Source of the DNA: an uncultured Lachnospiraceae bacterium | GTDB taxonomy: Bacteria; Bacillota; Clostridia; Lachnospirales; Lachnospiraceae | Assembly: GCA_947245585.1 (NCBI GenBank) | Contig: CAMXPV010000030.1 | Location: 1 to 50,620 of the forward strand | Length of the DNA stretch: 50,620 nucleotides | Reading direction: 5' to 3' | Shown: piece by piece, positions 33,003-41,072 of the stretch | Position numbering within the stretch: the stretch's first letter is position 1 | How the letters are laid out: the number at the start of each line of letters is the position of its first letter | Notes under the pieces: generated by a model | The model's input: the letters and a program-made list of their open reading frames with translations, nothing else | Database searches by the model: none | What the model was told of the DNA's origin: nothing | Made by a program: the position numbers and the translations under genes

Positions 33003-33437
33003 TTATTCGTTTCCAATGGCGAATGTCAATTCTGCCTGTGCCACCAGTTCCCTGTCCACATAGGCTTTTCCCGCGCCTACGCCGATGGGCCCCTTTACCT
33101 TAATAATTTCTGTCTCCAACATGAGCACATCACCCGGCGTTACTTTTCCCTTAAATTTCGCGTTATTGATCGCCGCAAAGTACGCGGTTTTCCCCTTAAA
33201 CTCCGGCTGACTTAAGATCGCCACCGCGCCCGTCTGGGCAAGGGCCTCTATAATCAGCACACCCGGCATAACCGGCTCCCCCGGAAAATGCCCTGTAAAA
33301 AAAGGTTCATTGTAGGTAACGCACTTCTTCGCCACCACCTTTTTCCCCTCTTCTATCTCCTCGATCGTGTCGATCAGCATAAAGGGCTGTCTGTGGGGAA
33401 TGATCTCCATGATCTCCTTCGCCGTCATCAAAGACAT
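33003..33437 (-). CDS. fabZ: 3-hydroxyacyl-ACP dehydratase
   Basis: 144 residues, normal length. The hot-dog-fold signature [11 protein letters not shown], the catalytic His in [20 protein letters not shown] with its following Glu, and [16 protein letters not shown] are all present. The RBS AAAGGAGG is ideal. It removes water from 3-hydroxyacyl-ACP. Clostridia often lack FabA and make unsaturated fatty acids by other means; no FabM or FabN is seen here. Confidence 0.95.
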   Translation of the reverse strand: MSLMTAKEIMEIIPHRQPFMLIDTIEEIEEGKKVVAKKCVTYNEPFFTGHFPGEPVMPGVLIIEALAQTGAVAILSQPEFKGKTAYFAAINNAKFKGKVTPGDVLMLETEIIKVKGPIGVGAGKAYVDRELVAQAELTFAIGNE

Positions 33438-33476
33438 ATCTATTTACCTCCTTTACCTGTGGATAATTCCATAGAA

Positions 33477-34712
33477 TTATTCGTGGAACTTCTTCACTAC
33501 CAGACTGGCGTTATGTCCGCCAAATCCCAGAGAATTGGAAAGGGCATACTCAAACGCCTCCTCATAGGGTTCTTTACAGTAATTCAGATCGCACTCCTCA
33601 TCAGGGATCTGATAACCTACAGTCCTGTGAATGTAGCCCTCCTGCAGCTCTTTCACGCAGGTAACGAACTCAATCGCGCCCGCCGCGCCCAATAGGTGCC
33701 CTACCATGGACTTCGTGGAGTTTATTTTCAAATCCTTGGCATGATCGCCAAAGAGCAGTTTAATCGCCCTTGTCTCAAAGAGATCGTTGTGGTGCGTGCT
33801 AGTCCCATGGGCATTAATATAGGTAATATCGTCTGTGCGCAATCCGGCATCCTGAATCGCATACTCCATCGCTTTCGCCGCGCCTGCACCGTCCTCCGCA
33901 GGGGAAGTAATATGAAACGCGTCGGAAGAGCAGCCATATCCCGCTACCTCCGCATAAATCTTCGCGCCTCTCGCCTTCGCATGTTCCAGTTCCTCAAGCA
34001 CTACAATGCCCGCGCCTTCGCCCATGACAAAACCGTTTCTCTCCTTATCAAAAGGAATCGAACATCTCTCCGGATCATCCGAGAAGGACAGCGCTGTCAG
34101 CGCGGAAAAACCGCCGATACCGATGGGGCACACGCTTCCCTCCGTACCGCCTGCCACCATCACTTCCGCATCGCCGTACTGAATCGAACGGAACGCTTCA
34201 CCGATAGAATTGGTGCCGGTCGCACAGGCAGTTACCACGTTGATGCTCTTGCCTTTTAAGCCGAACTGGATTGACACGTTTCCCGCCGCCATATTGGAAA
34301 TAGTAAGGGGCACAAAAAGCGGTTCAATCCTGCCAGGCCCTTTCTCCAACAACCTGCTATGCGCACGCTCCATCGCCTGCAGAGAACCCGTGCCGGAGCC
34401 CACCGCCACACCTACGCGGTAAGGGTCTTCCTTTTCCATATCCAGTCCCGCATCTTCCAAAGCTTCTTTCGTCGCTGCTACCGCATATTGAGAAAAAAGT
34501 TCCATTCTCTTGGCCGCTTTAAAGTCCATATAGTTTTTTCCTTCAAATCCCTTCACTTCCGCCGCCAACTTACATTTAAAATCCGTGGTGTCAAATCTGC
34601 TGATCGGCGCAAAACCGATCTTCCCCTGCTTCACGCCATCCCAAAACTCATCAACACTCAATCCGATAGGAGTAATCGCTCCCATACCTGTCACTACCAC
34701 TCTTCTGCTCAT
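33477..34712 (-). CDS. fabF: 3-oxoacyl-ACP synthase II
   Basis: 411 residues from the ATG at 34712 (MSRRVVVTGMGAITPIG), with GAAGGAG seven bases upstream; a TTG two codons earlier is less likely. The Cys-His-His triad is seen in TACATGTNSIGEAF, INAHGTSTHHNDLFE and KSMVGHLLGAAGAIEF. It is the chain-elongating condensing enzyme. It is separated from fabG by an unusually long 237-bp gap containing a nested palindrome, in a unit where the other gaps are 2-50 bp. Confidence 0.95.
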   Translation of the reverse strand: MSRRVVVTGMGAITPIGLSVDEFWDGVKQGKIGFAPISRFDTTDFKCKLAAEVKGFEGKNYMDFKAAKRMELFSQYAVAATKEALEDAGLDMEKEDPYRVGVAVGSGTGSLQAMERAHSRLLEKGPGRIEPLFVPLTISNMAAGNVSIQFGLKGKSINVVTACATGTNSIGEAFRSIQYGDAEVMVAGGTEGSVCPIGIGGFSALTALSFSDDPERCSIPFDKERNGFVMGEGAGIVVLEELEHAKARGAKIYAEVAGYGCSSDAFHITSPAEDGAGAAKAMEYAIQDAGLRTDDITYINAHGTSTHHNDLFETRAIKLLFGDHAKDLKINSTKSMVGHLLGAAGAIEFVTCVKELQEGYIHRTVGYQIPDEECDLNYCKEPYEEAFEYALSNSLGFGGHNASLVVKKFHE

Positions 34713-34774
34713 ACTCAAACTCCTTCTTTATTTATCCTTTAACTTAATTGTCATGTTTCTGTCTTCACAGCACA

Positions 34775-34926
34775 GCTTAGACGAGATCATATTCTTAAGA
34801 AGCCCCTTAAAATGCGTCAGCGCTTAACGAGGTTCGGAGTTGCATTGCAACTCCACGAGTTTAGCGTCTGCTACGCATTTTACGGAGCGAAAGCGCGGCG
34901 ACGTAGAATATGATCTCGCCTGAGCG
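34775..34926. repeat. Nested ~150-bp palindromic element between fabG and fabF
   Basis: Concentric inverted repeats. The outer arms are CGAGATCATATTCT (34782-34795) and its exact complement (34905-34918), extending imperfectly to 34775 and 34926. The middle arms are TAAAATGCGT (34808-34817) and ACGCATTTTA (34873-34882). The centre is GGAGTTGC-att-GCAACTCC (34836-34854). Transcribed in either direction it would fold into one long multi-stem structure. No ORF lies in it. It may be a MITE-like intergenic repeat or an mRNA element between the upstream and downstream halves of the unit. Confidence 0.8.
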
Positions 34927-34949
34927 TCACTTTGCCATATCATCAGCTC

Positions 34950-35687
34950 TTAAGTCATGCCCCCGTCTACCGAGAGAACCTGTCCCGTAATATAGGATGC
35001 CCTGTCGCTCGCCAGAAAAGCAACCGCCTCTGCAATGTCCCTTGTACTGCCCACGCGCTTAAGCGGAATCTGCGCTACTGTTGCCTCCTTGGCCGCATCC
35101 GTCATCGCCTGGGTCATATCTGTATCAATAAAACCGGGTGCCACCGCGTTCACTGTGATATTCCTGCTCGCCAACTCTCTCGCCATAGATTTTGTCAACC
35201 CGATCACGCCCGCCTTGGAAGCTGCGTAATTTGCCTGTCCAGCATTGCCCAAAATGCCCGTGACGGAAGAAAGATTGATAATCCTGCCCGCCTTTTGCTT
35301 TAAAAAAGGACGATACATATGCTTCATGGTATTAAAGGTGCCTTTCAAGTTTGTGTCAATGACTGCGTCAAAGTCCTCTTCCGTCATCTTAATCATCAGG
35401 TTATCCTTCGTAATACCCGCATTGTTCACCAGAATATCAATGCGCCCAAACTCGGCAAGCATGTCCGTAATCATCTTACCGCAGGCTTCAAAATCCGCCA
35501 CGCTGCACTGTACCGCAACGGCTTTTCTCCCCATCACCTTGATTTTTGCAGCCACTTCCTCGGCCTTTTCCCTGGAGCCATTATAATTCACGATCACATC
35601 TGCTCCATACTCTGCAAGCGTCAGCGCGATCTCCCTGCCGATTCCCCGGCCTGCTCCTGTCACAAGCGCTACCTTACCACTTAACAT
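34950..35687 (-). CDS. fabG: 3-oxoacyl-ACP reductase
   Basis: 245 residues. Short-chain dehydrogenase motifs are complete: TGAGRGIG (NADPH binding), NNAG, the catalytic Ser in [13 protein letters not shown], and YAASK with Tyr and Lys. The C-terminal [13 protein letters not shown] is typical of FabG. The RBS AAAGGAGG precedes the ATG. It follows fabD by 50 bp in the FabT-preceded unit. Confidence 0.95.
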   Translation of the reverse strand: MLSGKVALVTGAGRGIGREIALTLAEYGADVIVNYNGSREKAEEVAAKIKVMGRKAVAVQCSVADFEACGKMITDMLAEFGRIDILVNNAGITKDNLMIKMTEEDFDAVIDTNLKGTFNTMKHMYRPFLKQKAGRIINLSSVTGILGNAGQANYAASKAGVIGLTKSMARELASRNITVNAVAPGFIDTDMTQAMTDAAKEATVAQIPLKRVGSTRDIAEAVAFLASDRASYITGQVLSVDGGMT

Positions 35688-35737
35688 TGCTGTCCTCCTT
35701 TTTTATCTGCCAAAGCTTTCACCCACACATCCATAAA

Positions 35738-36646
35738 CTAGGAGAGCTTCTCCAGATCTTCCATCTTCTCTATGTTAATGACCTTCATATCCCGATTAAT
35801 TTTCCGCATAAATCCGGACAGGGTTTTTCCCGGCCCGATCTCAATAAAGGTATCCACGCCATCTGCAATCATGCGCTCCACCGTCTGCTGCCATCTCACG
35901 GAAGAAGACACCTGCTTCTCCAATAGGGATTTCACCTGCTCCTTGTCCGTCACATAATCCGCTGTCACGTTCGCAATATAAGGAATTGCAATATCATGAA
36001 TCTCTACATTTTCAAGCTCCTTGGCAAGCTTTTCGCCTGCGCCCACAAGAAGCGGAGAATGGAAAGGACCGCTCACATTCAGCTTGACGCATCGCTTCGC
36101 CCCTGCTGCCGTCAGCTTCTCCACAGCGGCCTGCGCTGCACCTTCCTCGCCAGTGATGACGATCTGTCCGGGACAATTATAATTTGCAATGGTCACCATT
36201 CCGGGTGTCTCCTCGCAGATCTTCTCAATCACCGCCGTGTCCAGTCCAAGCACTGCCACCATTGCGCCGCCCTGGGGAACTGCTTCCTGCATATAAATGC
36301 CGCGCTTTCGCACCACCTTAAACACATCCTCCGGACTCATCACGCCGCTAGCCACAAGCGCGCCGTACTCGCCAAGGCTTAAGCCTCCTGTCACATCAGG
36401 TTTTACCCCCTTCTCCTCCACCGCTTTCAGCATGGCAACCTCCGCCGCCAACATAGCGATCTGGGTGTACTCCGTGATATTGATCTGCTCATTCTCCTCA
36501 AAGCACAATGCCGCTACGTCAAGGCCGCTGGCCTTGCCCGCCAACTCAAACATCTCCTTACAAACCGGGATCTGCTCATAGAAATCTTTCCCCATCCCCA
36601 CATACTGCGCTCCCTGCCCCGGGAACATAAAAGCTGTTTTTCCCAT
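35738..36646 (-). CDS. fabD: Malonyl-CoA:ACP transacylase
   Basis: 302 residues. FMFPGQGAQYVGMG at the N-terminus, the nucleophile Ser in GGLSLGEYGALVASG and the catalytic His in SGPFHSPLL identify FabD. It is the first gene of the second fab unit: a terminator after fabK and an operator-like palindrome lie upstream, with RBS AGAAAGGAAGG. Confidence 0.95.
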   Translation of the reverse strand: MGKTAFMFPGQGAQYVGMGKDFYEQIPVCKEMFELAGKASGLDVAALCFEENEQINITEYTQIAMLAAEVAMLKAVEEKGVKPDVTGGLSLGEYGALVASGVMSPEDVFKVVRKRGIYMQEAVPQGGAMVAVLGLDTAVIEKICEETPGMVTIANYNCPGQIVITGEEGAAQAAVEKLTAAGAKRCVKLNVSGPFHSPLLVGAGEKLAKELENVEIHDIAIPYIANVTADYVTDKEQVKSLLEKQVSSSVRWQQTVERMIADGVDTFIEIGPGKTLSGFMRKINRDMKVINIEKMEDLEKLS

Positions 36647-36696
36647 AATAAAAAACCCTTCCTTTCTTAGATGTTTCCCCTTGTAATTTCAAATAT

Positions 36697-36709
36697 TTTG
36701 AATTTCAAA
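36697..36709. promoter_or_regulatory. FabT-like operator upstream of fabD
   Basis: TTTGA-ATT-TCAAA, a perfect 13-bp palindrome of the form TTTGA-N3-TCAAA, overlapping a second TTCAAA/TTTGAA symmetry at 36689-36702. It matches the binding pattern known for the MarR-family fatty-acid repressor FabT of streptococci. No clear -35/-10 pair is evident nearby, but the upstream terminator at 36722-36748 implies a promoter here. No fabT gene is in the window. Confidence 0.6.
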
Positions 36710-36721
36710 GTAATTGGTCTT

Positions 36722-36748
36722 AGAAAAAGGCAAGCCGCACAGCTTGCC
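36722..36748 (-). terminator. Terminator after fabK
   Basis: On the minus strand GGCAAGC-tgtgcg-GCTTGCC is followed by TTTTTC. It is a clean rho-independent terminator five bases past the fabK stop and splits the fab genes into acpP-fabK and fabD-fabG-fabF-fabZ-FMN protein-fabH. Confidence 0.88.
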
Positions 36749-36753
36749 CTATT

Positions 36754-37677
36754 TTAGCTGTTTAAAAGCGCCTTGGCCTCCGACATAATCTCCTGCACAA
36801 TCTCCGCACAGGTCTGCTCCTTCTTCACCATCCCGGCAATCTGACCCGCCATGATGGTGCCTGCCACCATGTCGCCCTCCACGACAGCTTTGCGCAGAGA
36901 ACCCAATGTGAGCTTTTCCATCTCCTCAAAAGACGCACCGTCCTTTTCCATCTGGAGGTATTCTCTGGTCAGCTTGTTTCGGATCTGACGGACCGGATGT
37001 CCGTTTGACCGGCCGGTGACTTCTGAGTCTATGTCCTTCGCCGCAATCACTTTCTTTTTATAATTCTCATGCACCGTACATTCCTTTGCCACAAGGAATC
37101 TCGTGCCAATCTGCACGGCGTCCGCGCCCAACATCATGGCCGCAGCAAACCCTCTGCCGTCAGCAATACCGCCCGCCGCAATCACGGGAACGCTCACCGC
37201 GTCCACCACCTGCGGTACCAGGGTCATTGTGGTAGCCTCGCCGATATGTCCGCCAGACTCCATACCCTCCGCAATCACAGCGTCCGCGCCCGCGCGCTCC
37301 ATCATCTTTGCAAGGGCAACGCTCGCCACCACAGGAATCACCTTGATCCCCGCTTCCTTCCACATCGCCATATATTTACCTGGATTTCCTGCGCCTGTGG
37401 TCACCACTTTAACGCCCTCTTCCACGATCATCCTGGCAATATCATCCGCCTCCGGATTCATGAGCATCACATTCACACCGAAGGGCTTATCTGTCAGCTC
37501 TTTGGTCTTCTGCACCTGTTCGCGCACAAAAGCCGCCGGAGCGCCGCCTGCACCGATAATGCCAAGCGCACCCGCCTCCGATGCCGCTGCCGCCAGATGG
37601 TACTCTGCGACCCAGGCCATGCCGCCCTGCAGAATCGGATACTCGATTCCCAAAAGCTCTGTTATCTTTGTCTTCAT
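36754..37677 (-). CDS. fabK: Enoyl-ACP reductase II (FMN-dependent)
   Basis: 307 residues. LGIEYPILQGGMAWVAEYHLAA, VTTGAGNPGKYM, VIAEGMESGGHIG, PVIAAGGIADGRG and GADAVQIGTRFLVAKE are diagnostic of FabK, and the length fits. FabK replaces FabI in many Clostridia and is insensitive to triclosan. It is co-transcribed with acpP (10-bp gap) from the promoter at 37966-37994 and ends at a strong terminator. Confidence 0.93.
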   Translation of the reverse strand: MKTKITELLGIEYPILQGGMAWVAEYHLAAAASEAGALGIIGAGGAPAAFVREQVQKTKELTDKPFGVNVMLMNPEADDIARMIVEEGVKVVTTGAGNPGKYMAMWKEAGIKVIPVVASVALAKMMERAGADAVIAEGMESGGHIGEATTMTLVPQVVDAVSVPVIAAGGIADGRGFAAAMMLGADAVQIGTRFLVAKECTVHENYKKKVIAAKDIDSEVTGRSNGHPVRQIRNKLTREYLQMEKDGASFEEMEKLTLGSLRKAVVEGDMVAGTIMAGQIAGMVKKEQTCAEIVQEIMSEAKALLNS

Positions 37678-37687
37678 CCTTATACTC

Positions 37688-37921
37688 TTACGCCTCTACG
37701 CCTTTGCTCTTCATATATTCCACAACCGCACCTACAGTTGTGATCTGCTCCAGATCTTCAGAGGGAATCTCCACACCGTATTCCTCCTCAAAAGCCATTA
37801 CCAATTCAAATAAATCCAGAGAATCTGCACCCAGATCCTCCTTAAAGGAAGAATCTTCAGTGATCTCCACACCGTCCAAGTTTAACTGCTCCTGAATGAT
37901 CTCGATAACTCTCTCTAACAT
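37688..37921 (-). CDS. acpP: Acyl carrier protein
   Basis: 77 residues, highly acidic. Phosphopantetheine attachment at Ser34 in GADSLDLFELVMAFEEEYG is the classical DSL motif. The RBS AAAAGGAGAAC is good. It carries the growing acyl chain for the enzymes encoded downstream. It should not be confused with the glycan-locus carrier protein at 23333-23608, whose motif is ESL. Confidence 0.95.
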   Translation of the reverse strand: MLERVIEIIQEQLNLDGVEITEDSSFKEDLGADSLDLFELVMAFEEEYGVEIPSEDLEQITTVGAVVEYMKSKGVEA

Positions 37922-37953
37922 TTTTCTGTTCTCCTTTTCACCATTTTAGATAG

Positions 37954-37966
37954 TTTGATATTCAAA
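37954..37966. promoter_or_regulatory. FabT-like operator at the acpP-fabK promoter
   Basis: TTTGA-TAT-TCAAA (plus strand), a perfect 13-bp palindrome immediately downstream of the -10 box, an ideal place for repression. It shares the TTTGA-N3-TCAAA form with the site upstream of fabD, so both fab units probably respond to one FabT-like regulator. This is inferred from motif and position. Confidence 0.68.
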
Positions 37967-37994
37967 GTATATGATCTGTCCTACTGTTTGTCAA
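37966..37994 (-). promoter_or_regulatory. Strong sigma-A-type promoter of acpP-fabK
   Basis: On the minus strand a perfect TTGACA (37994-37989), a 17-bp spacer and TATACT (37971-37966). Transcription would start inside the FabT-like palindrome. This is the best promoter in the window by consensus. Confidence 0.85.
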
Positions 37995-37999
37995 TCATA

Positions 38000-38027
38000 A
38001 TTTTACGGATTCTGTCAGTTTTGTCAA
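38000..38027 (-). promoter_or_regulatory. Possible second promoter upstream of acpP
   Basis: TTGACA (38027-38022), a 16-bp spacer and TAAAAT (38005-38000) on the minus strand, just after the rsmI stop. It is upstream of the stronger promoter, and its transcript would also pass the FabT-like site. Confidence 0.4.
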
Positions 38028-38870
38028 TCACTTTGGCAATAAATATTGATAAATTTCTCTTTTTGATACGCCGCGGTCTTTTGCAACCTGTTTCATAGCG
38101 GCCTTGTCCTCCATTCCCCCCTCCGTATAAAACGCCATATGTTCCTCTATGGTCATACTCTGCCAGGATGCCTGTTCCTCCTCTTTCTTCTGGCGCAGGC
38201 TTTTTCCTTCTACCACAAGTACATACTCCCCACGGGGTTCCTCCGTCTCATAACGGGAGAGGGCCTCTCTTATGGTTGTGGACAGCACCGTTTCAAATTT
38301 TTTTGTCAGCTCTCGGCAGAGTGCGATCCTGCGGTTTCCCAAAGTCTCATACAGTTCCTGTAATGTCCGCACCAGATGGTGCGGCGCTTCGTAAATAAGA
38401 ATGGTTCTGGACTCCTCTTTGAGTTCCGAAAGGATCTGCGTCTTCTCCTTTTTATCCGAGGGCAGAAACCCCTCAAAGCAGAATCTTCTGGTGGAGAGCC
38501 CCGACAGTGTGAGCGCTGTAATACAGGCGGCAGGCCCCGGCAGGGAAGTGACGGTAATGCCTGCTTCCTGACACTTTTGCACGAGCACTTCTCCCGGATC
38601 AGAAATAGCCGGCGTTCCCGCATCTGAAATCAACGCTATGTTTTTACCATCCAATAATTCTTTTACAAGATAGTCTGCTTTTTCTACTTTATTATATTCA
38701 TGATAGCTTGTCATAGAAGTCCTGATACCAAAATGGTTCAGCAACTTGATACTGTTGCGCGTATCCTCGGCGGCAATCAAATCCACACTGCCAAGAGTTT
38801 CTGTCACCCGGGGCGTCATATCGCCCAGATTTCCGATAGGCGTCGCACACAGATATAATATTCCCGCCAT
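38028..38870 (-). CDS. rsmI: 16S rRNA (cytidine(1402)-2'-O)-methyltransferase
   Basis: 280 residues. The tetrapyrrole-methylase fold is shown by LYLCATPIGNLGDMTPR, AAEDTRNSIKLLNHFGI, ALISDAGTPAISDPGE, LPGPAACITALTLSGL and FCFEGFLPSDKKEK. It methylates the ribose of C1402 in the ribosomal P site. It corresponds to yabC-type genes that close the holB-yaaT block in Bacillus. The RBS AAGGAG precedes the ATG. Confidence 0.93.
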   Translation of the reverse strand: MAGILYLCATPIGNLGDMTPRVTETLGSVDLIAAEDTRNSIKLLNHFGIRTSMTSYHEYNKVEKADYLVKELLDGKNIALISDAGTPAISDPGEVLVQKCQEAGITVTSLPGPAACITALTLSGLSTRRFCFEGFLPSDKKEKTQILSELKEESRTILIYEAPHHLVRTLQELYETLGNRRIALCRELTKKFETVLSTTIREALSRYETEEPRGEYVLVVEGKSLRQKKEEEQASWQSMTIEEHMAFYTEGGMEDKAAMKQVAKDRGVSKREIYQYLLPK

Positions 38871-38882
38871 GTTCCGTTCTCC

Positions 38883-40298
38883 TTATTCGCCCTGCTGCTC
38901 CGGCTGCTCTGCTTCGTTCACCTCCGGCTCCGGCGCTTCCTCTTCGCTCTCCTGCTGTTCCTCTGTTTCCCACCGCAATCTCTCCGCCTCGGCTTCATCT
39001 GGGGTAAGCAGGGAATCCGCCTGGTAATTGACAGCTGCATTCCAGAGAATCCATTCCTCATAGCCGGCGTCATAAGCGCCTTTGATCTGCTCCCTTATCT
39101 GCTGCGGCCCATAGCCGATATGACCCGGCACCCAACCTGCGGTAAAGCTTTGCAGCCACAGCCGCACATGCGCACGTGACTCCTCAGGCACTGCCTCCAG
39201 TTCCCGCACGGAAGAGGATGCGGCCGCATAAATGGTTGCGTAGGGGTCAGCGTCAGGCACTGTGATTCCGTATGCGCCGTTATAATAGTGTGAAGGATAA
39301 ACCATCGGGCAGATATAATCCAGATTCGCCGCCATCTCAGCATAATCCTGCCCCACAATCATCTGATCGGTTTCATTGTCAATCACAGTGCCAAACACAT
39401 CCGCCGCCACATACACGCCTTGTTTTGCCAGTTTCTCATAAATATACTCTGTAAACTGCGTAATAATCTCTATCTTATCCGCTTCCGCCGTCTCCGGCCC
39501 ATAATCCACTTCCTCCTCCTTTAAGTCGGTGGAAAAACGGATATAATCAAATTGCACTTCGTCAAATCCATCCGCGGCTGCCTGTAGAGCCACTTCCGCC
39601 AGGTAATCCCACACCTCCCGTTGATAGGGATTGACCCACGCCATCCCATTTTTATCGCGGAAAATTTCTCCGTCCTTTGTATGTACCGCCCATTCCGGTT
39701 TCCTCTCAGCCAGATAAGGATCACGAAAAGCCACAATTCTGGCAATCAGATAGATATTTTTCTCCTTACACCTCTCCACAAGTCCGTGAATATCTGATAT
39801 ATATCCGATCGACGCTTCTAACTCCTGCGCCATATCGGATTGCATCTTATAAGTTATCTTTCCCTCATCGTTTTTAACATCAATCACCATGGCGTTTAGT
39901 TCCGTGCGGTCTACCAGATCTATCAATTCGTCCATCTTTCCGATACCCGCCACCGGTCCGCTGACATAGATGCCTTTCACTTTCACAGGTTCCGGGCGGA
40001 CATTCTGCGGCATTTCTTCTCCCGCACGGCTTTCGTCTGGCACATCCGAAAGTTCATTCCCCGAAATGCTGTCCTGTTTTGCCTGCCTCTCCTCCTCATC
40101 CGCAAGCTCTGTCCCTGCTTCATCCGCCGACACTGTTTCCGTCATCGTTTCCTGCACTGCGTCGCCACAGCCGGATCCCGCAATCATAATCCCTGCTAAA
40201 AGGAAAACCAGGCCCGGCCATTTCTTTACGCCGGTCTTCCTATGTACGCGCTTCTTCGCCCCAAATCCAAACACCGCCTGTACCTTCTTCCTGCGCAT
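38883..40298 (-). CDS. Lipoprotein with DUF4015 putative glycoside hydrolase domain
   Basis: 471 residues. A hydrophobic segment ends in a lipobox-like AGIMIAGSGCGD (Cys about residue 45), after an unusually long basic N-terminus; no clear RBS precedes the ATG, so the true start may be different. A low-complexity acidic linker follows. The DUF4015 domain (about 105-430) then shows VKGIYVSGPVAG, NAMVIDVKNDEGKITY, FDEVQFDYIRFSTD, VYVAADVFGTV, DYICPMVYPSHYYNGAYG and LWLQSFTAGW, a TIM-barrel hydrolase pattern. The tail is Glu/Pro/Gln-rich. It is exported and probably cell-wall or exopolysaccharide active, and sits oddly inside a housekeeping operon. Confidence 0.82.
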   Translation of the reverse strand: MRRKKVQAVFGFGAKKRVHRKTGVKKWPGLVFLLAGIMIAGSGCGDAVQETMTETVSADEAGTELADEEERQAKQDSISGNELSDVPDESRAGEEMPQNVRPEPVKVKGIYVSGPVAGIGKMDELIDLVDRTELNAMVIDVKNDEGKITYKMQSDMAQELEASIGYISDIHGLVERCKEKNIYLIARIVAFRDPYLAERKPEWAVHTKDGEIFRDKNGMAWVNPYQREVWDYLAEVALQAAADGFDEVQFDYIRFSTDLKEEEVDYGPETAEADKIEIITQFTEYIYEKLAKQGVYVAADVFGTVIDNETDQMIVGQDYAEMAANLDYICPMVYPSHYYNGAYGITVPDADPYATIYAAASSSVRELEAVPEESRAHVRLWLQSFTAGWVPGHIGYGPQQIREQIKGAYDAGYEEWILWNAAVNYQADSLLTPDEAEAERLRWETEEQQESEEEAPEPEVNEAEQPEQQGE

Positions 40299-40310
40299 TT
40301 ACTTTTTTTG

Positions 40311-41057
40311 CTAATATCCATACACCTCATAAATTTCAGGCATATACACACCCGGTCTGCTGTATACAATCAGCGGCTTCTCGACGGTCATGCGCGGCTT
40401 GCCGCCTCTGGCCGCCTCCAGCAAAACCATATTCGGCTCTTTGTCCGCAAATGGATAAACCAACCGCATCCGTTTGGGTTCCAGTTTATATTTTTTCAGT
40501 GTCACAATGATCTCCGCCAACCGAAAAGGACGATGCACCAGAAAAAATTTTCCGCCTGGCACAAGAAGTCTGGCCGTCTGCTCCACCACATCCTCCAAAG
40601 TACAGAGAATTTCATGACGGGCAATGGCTTTCGCGTCTCCTGGATTTTTCAAGCCATGTTGTCCGATCATATAGGGCGGATTACAGGTTACAACGTCAAA
40701 GGAAGCAGCGTCAAATAGCTTTTCTGCCTCCTTAATATCTCCTGTAACAATATTTATTTTTTCTTCCAATTCATTTAAAGCTACACTGCGCCCTGCCATA
40801 TCCGCACTGTCCGCCTGAATTTCCAGTCCGGTCAAATGGGCCGCCTTTGTCTTGGCCGCAAGCAAAATAGGAATAATTCCTGTGCCTGTGCCCAGGTCAA
40901 GCACTCTCGCTCCATCCTTCACCGCAGCAAAACCAGACAAAAGCACCGCATCCATCCCAAAGCAAAAACGATCCGGGTCCTGTATGATACAGTACCCGTT
41001 TCTCTGCAGATCGTCTATTCTCTCATTTTCCTTCAGAAGTATATCCCGCTTTGACAC
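40311..41057 (-). CDS. tRNA1(Val) (adenine-N6)-methyltransferase-like protein (YabB/TrmN6)
   Basis: 248 residues from a GTG with GGAGAGC upstream. SAM motif I is VLDLGTGTGIIPILLA, and the catalytic NPPY of amino-group methyltransferases occurs as VVTCNPPYMIG. The N-terminal FCFGMDAVLLSGFA is typical of YabB/YfiC. It follows the RicT-like gene as yabB follows the yaaT region in Bacillus. Probable role: N6-methylation of A37 in a tRNA. Confidence 0.85.
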   Translation of the reverse strand: MSKRDILLKENERIDDLQRNGYCIIQDPDRFCFGMDAVLLSGFAAVKDGARVLDLGTGTGIIPILLAAKTKAAHLTGLEIQADSADMAGRSVALNELEEKINIVTGDIKEAEKLFDAASFDVVTCNPPYMIGQHGLKNPGDAKAIARHEILCTLEDVVEQTARLLVPGGKFFLVHRPFRLAEIIVTLKKYKLEPKRMRLVYPFADKEPNMVLLEAARGGKPRMTVEKPLIVYSRPGVYMPEIYEVYGY

Positions 41058-41072
41058 AACTTGCTCTCCGCT

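Noticed and set aside
33696..34259. 187-codon plus-strand frame opposite fabF
   Set aside because: Antisense shadow of a fully conserved fabF gene with His/Arg-rich composition typical of such shadows.
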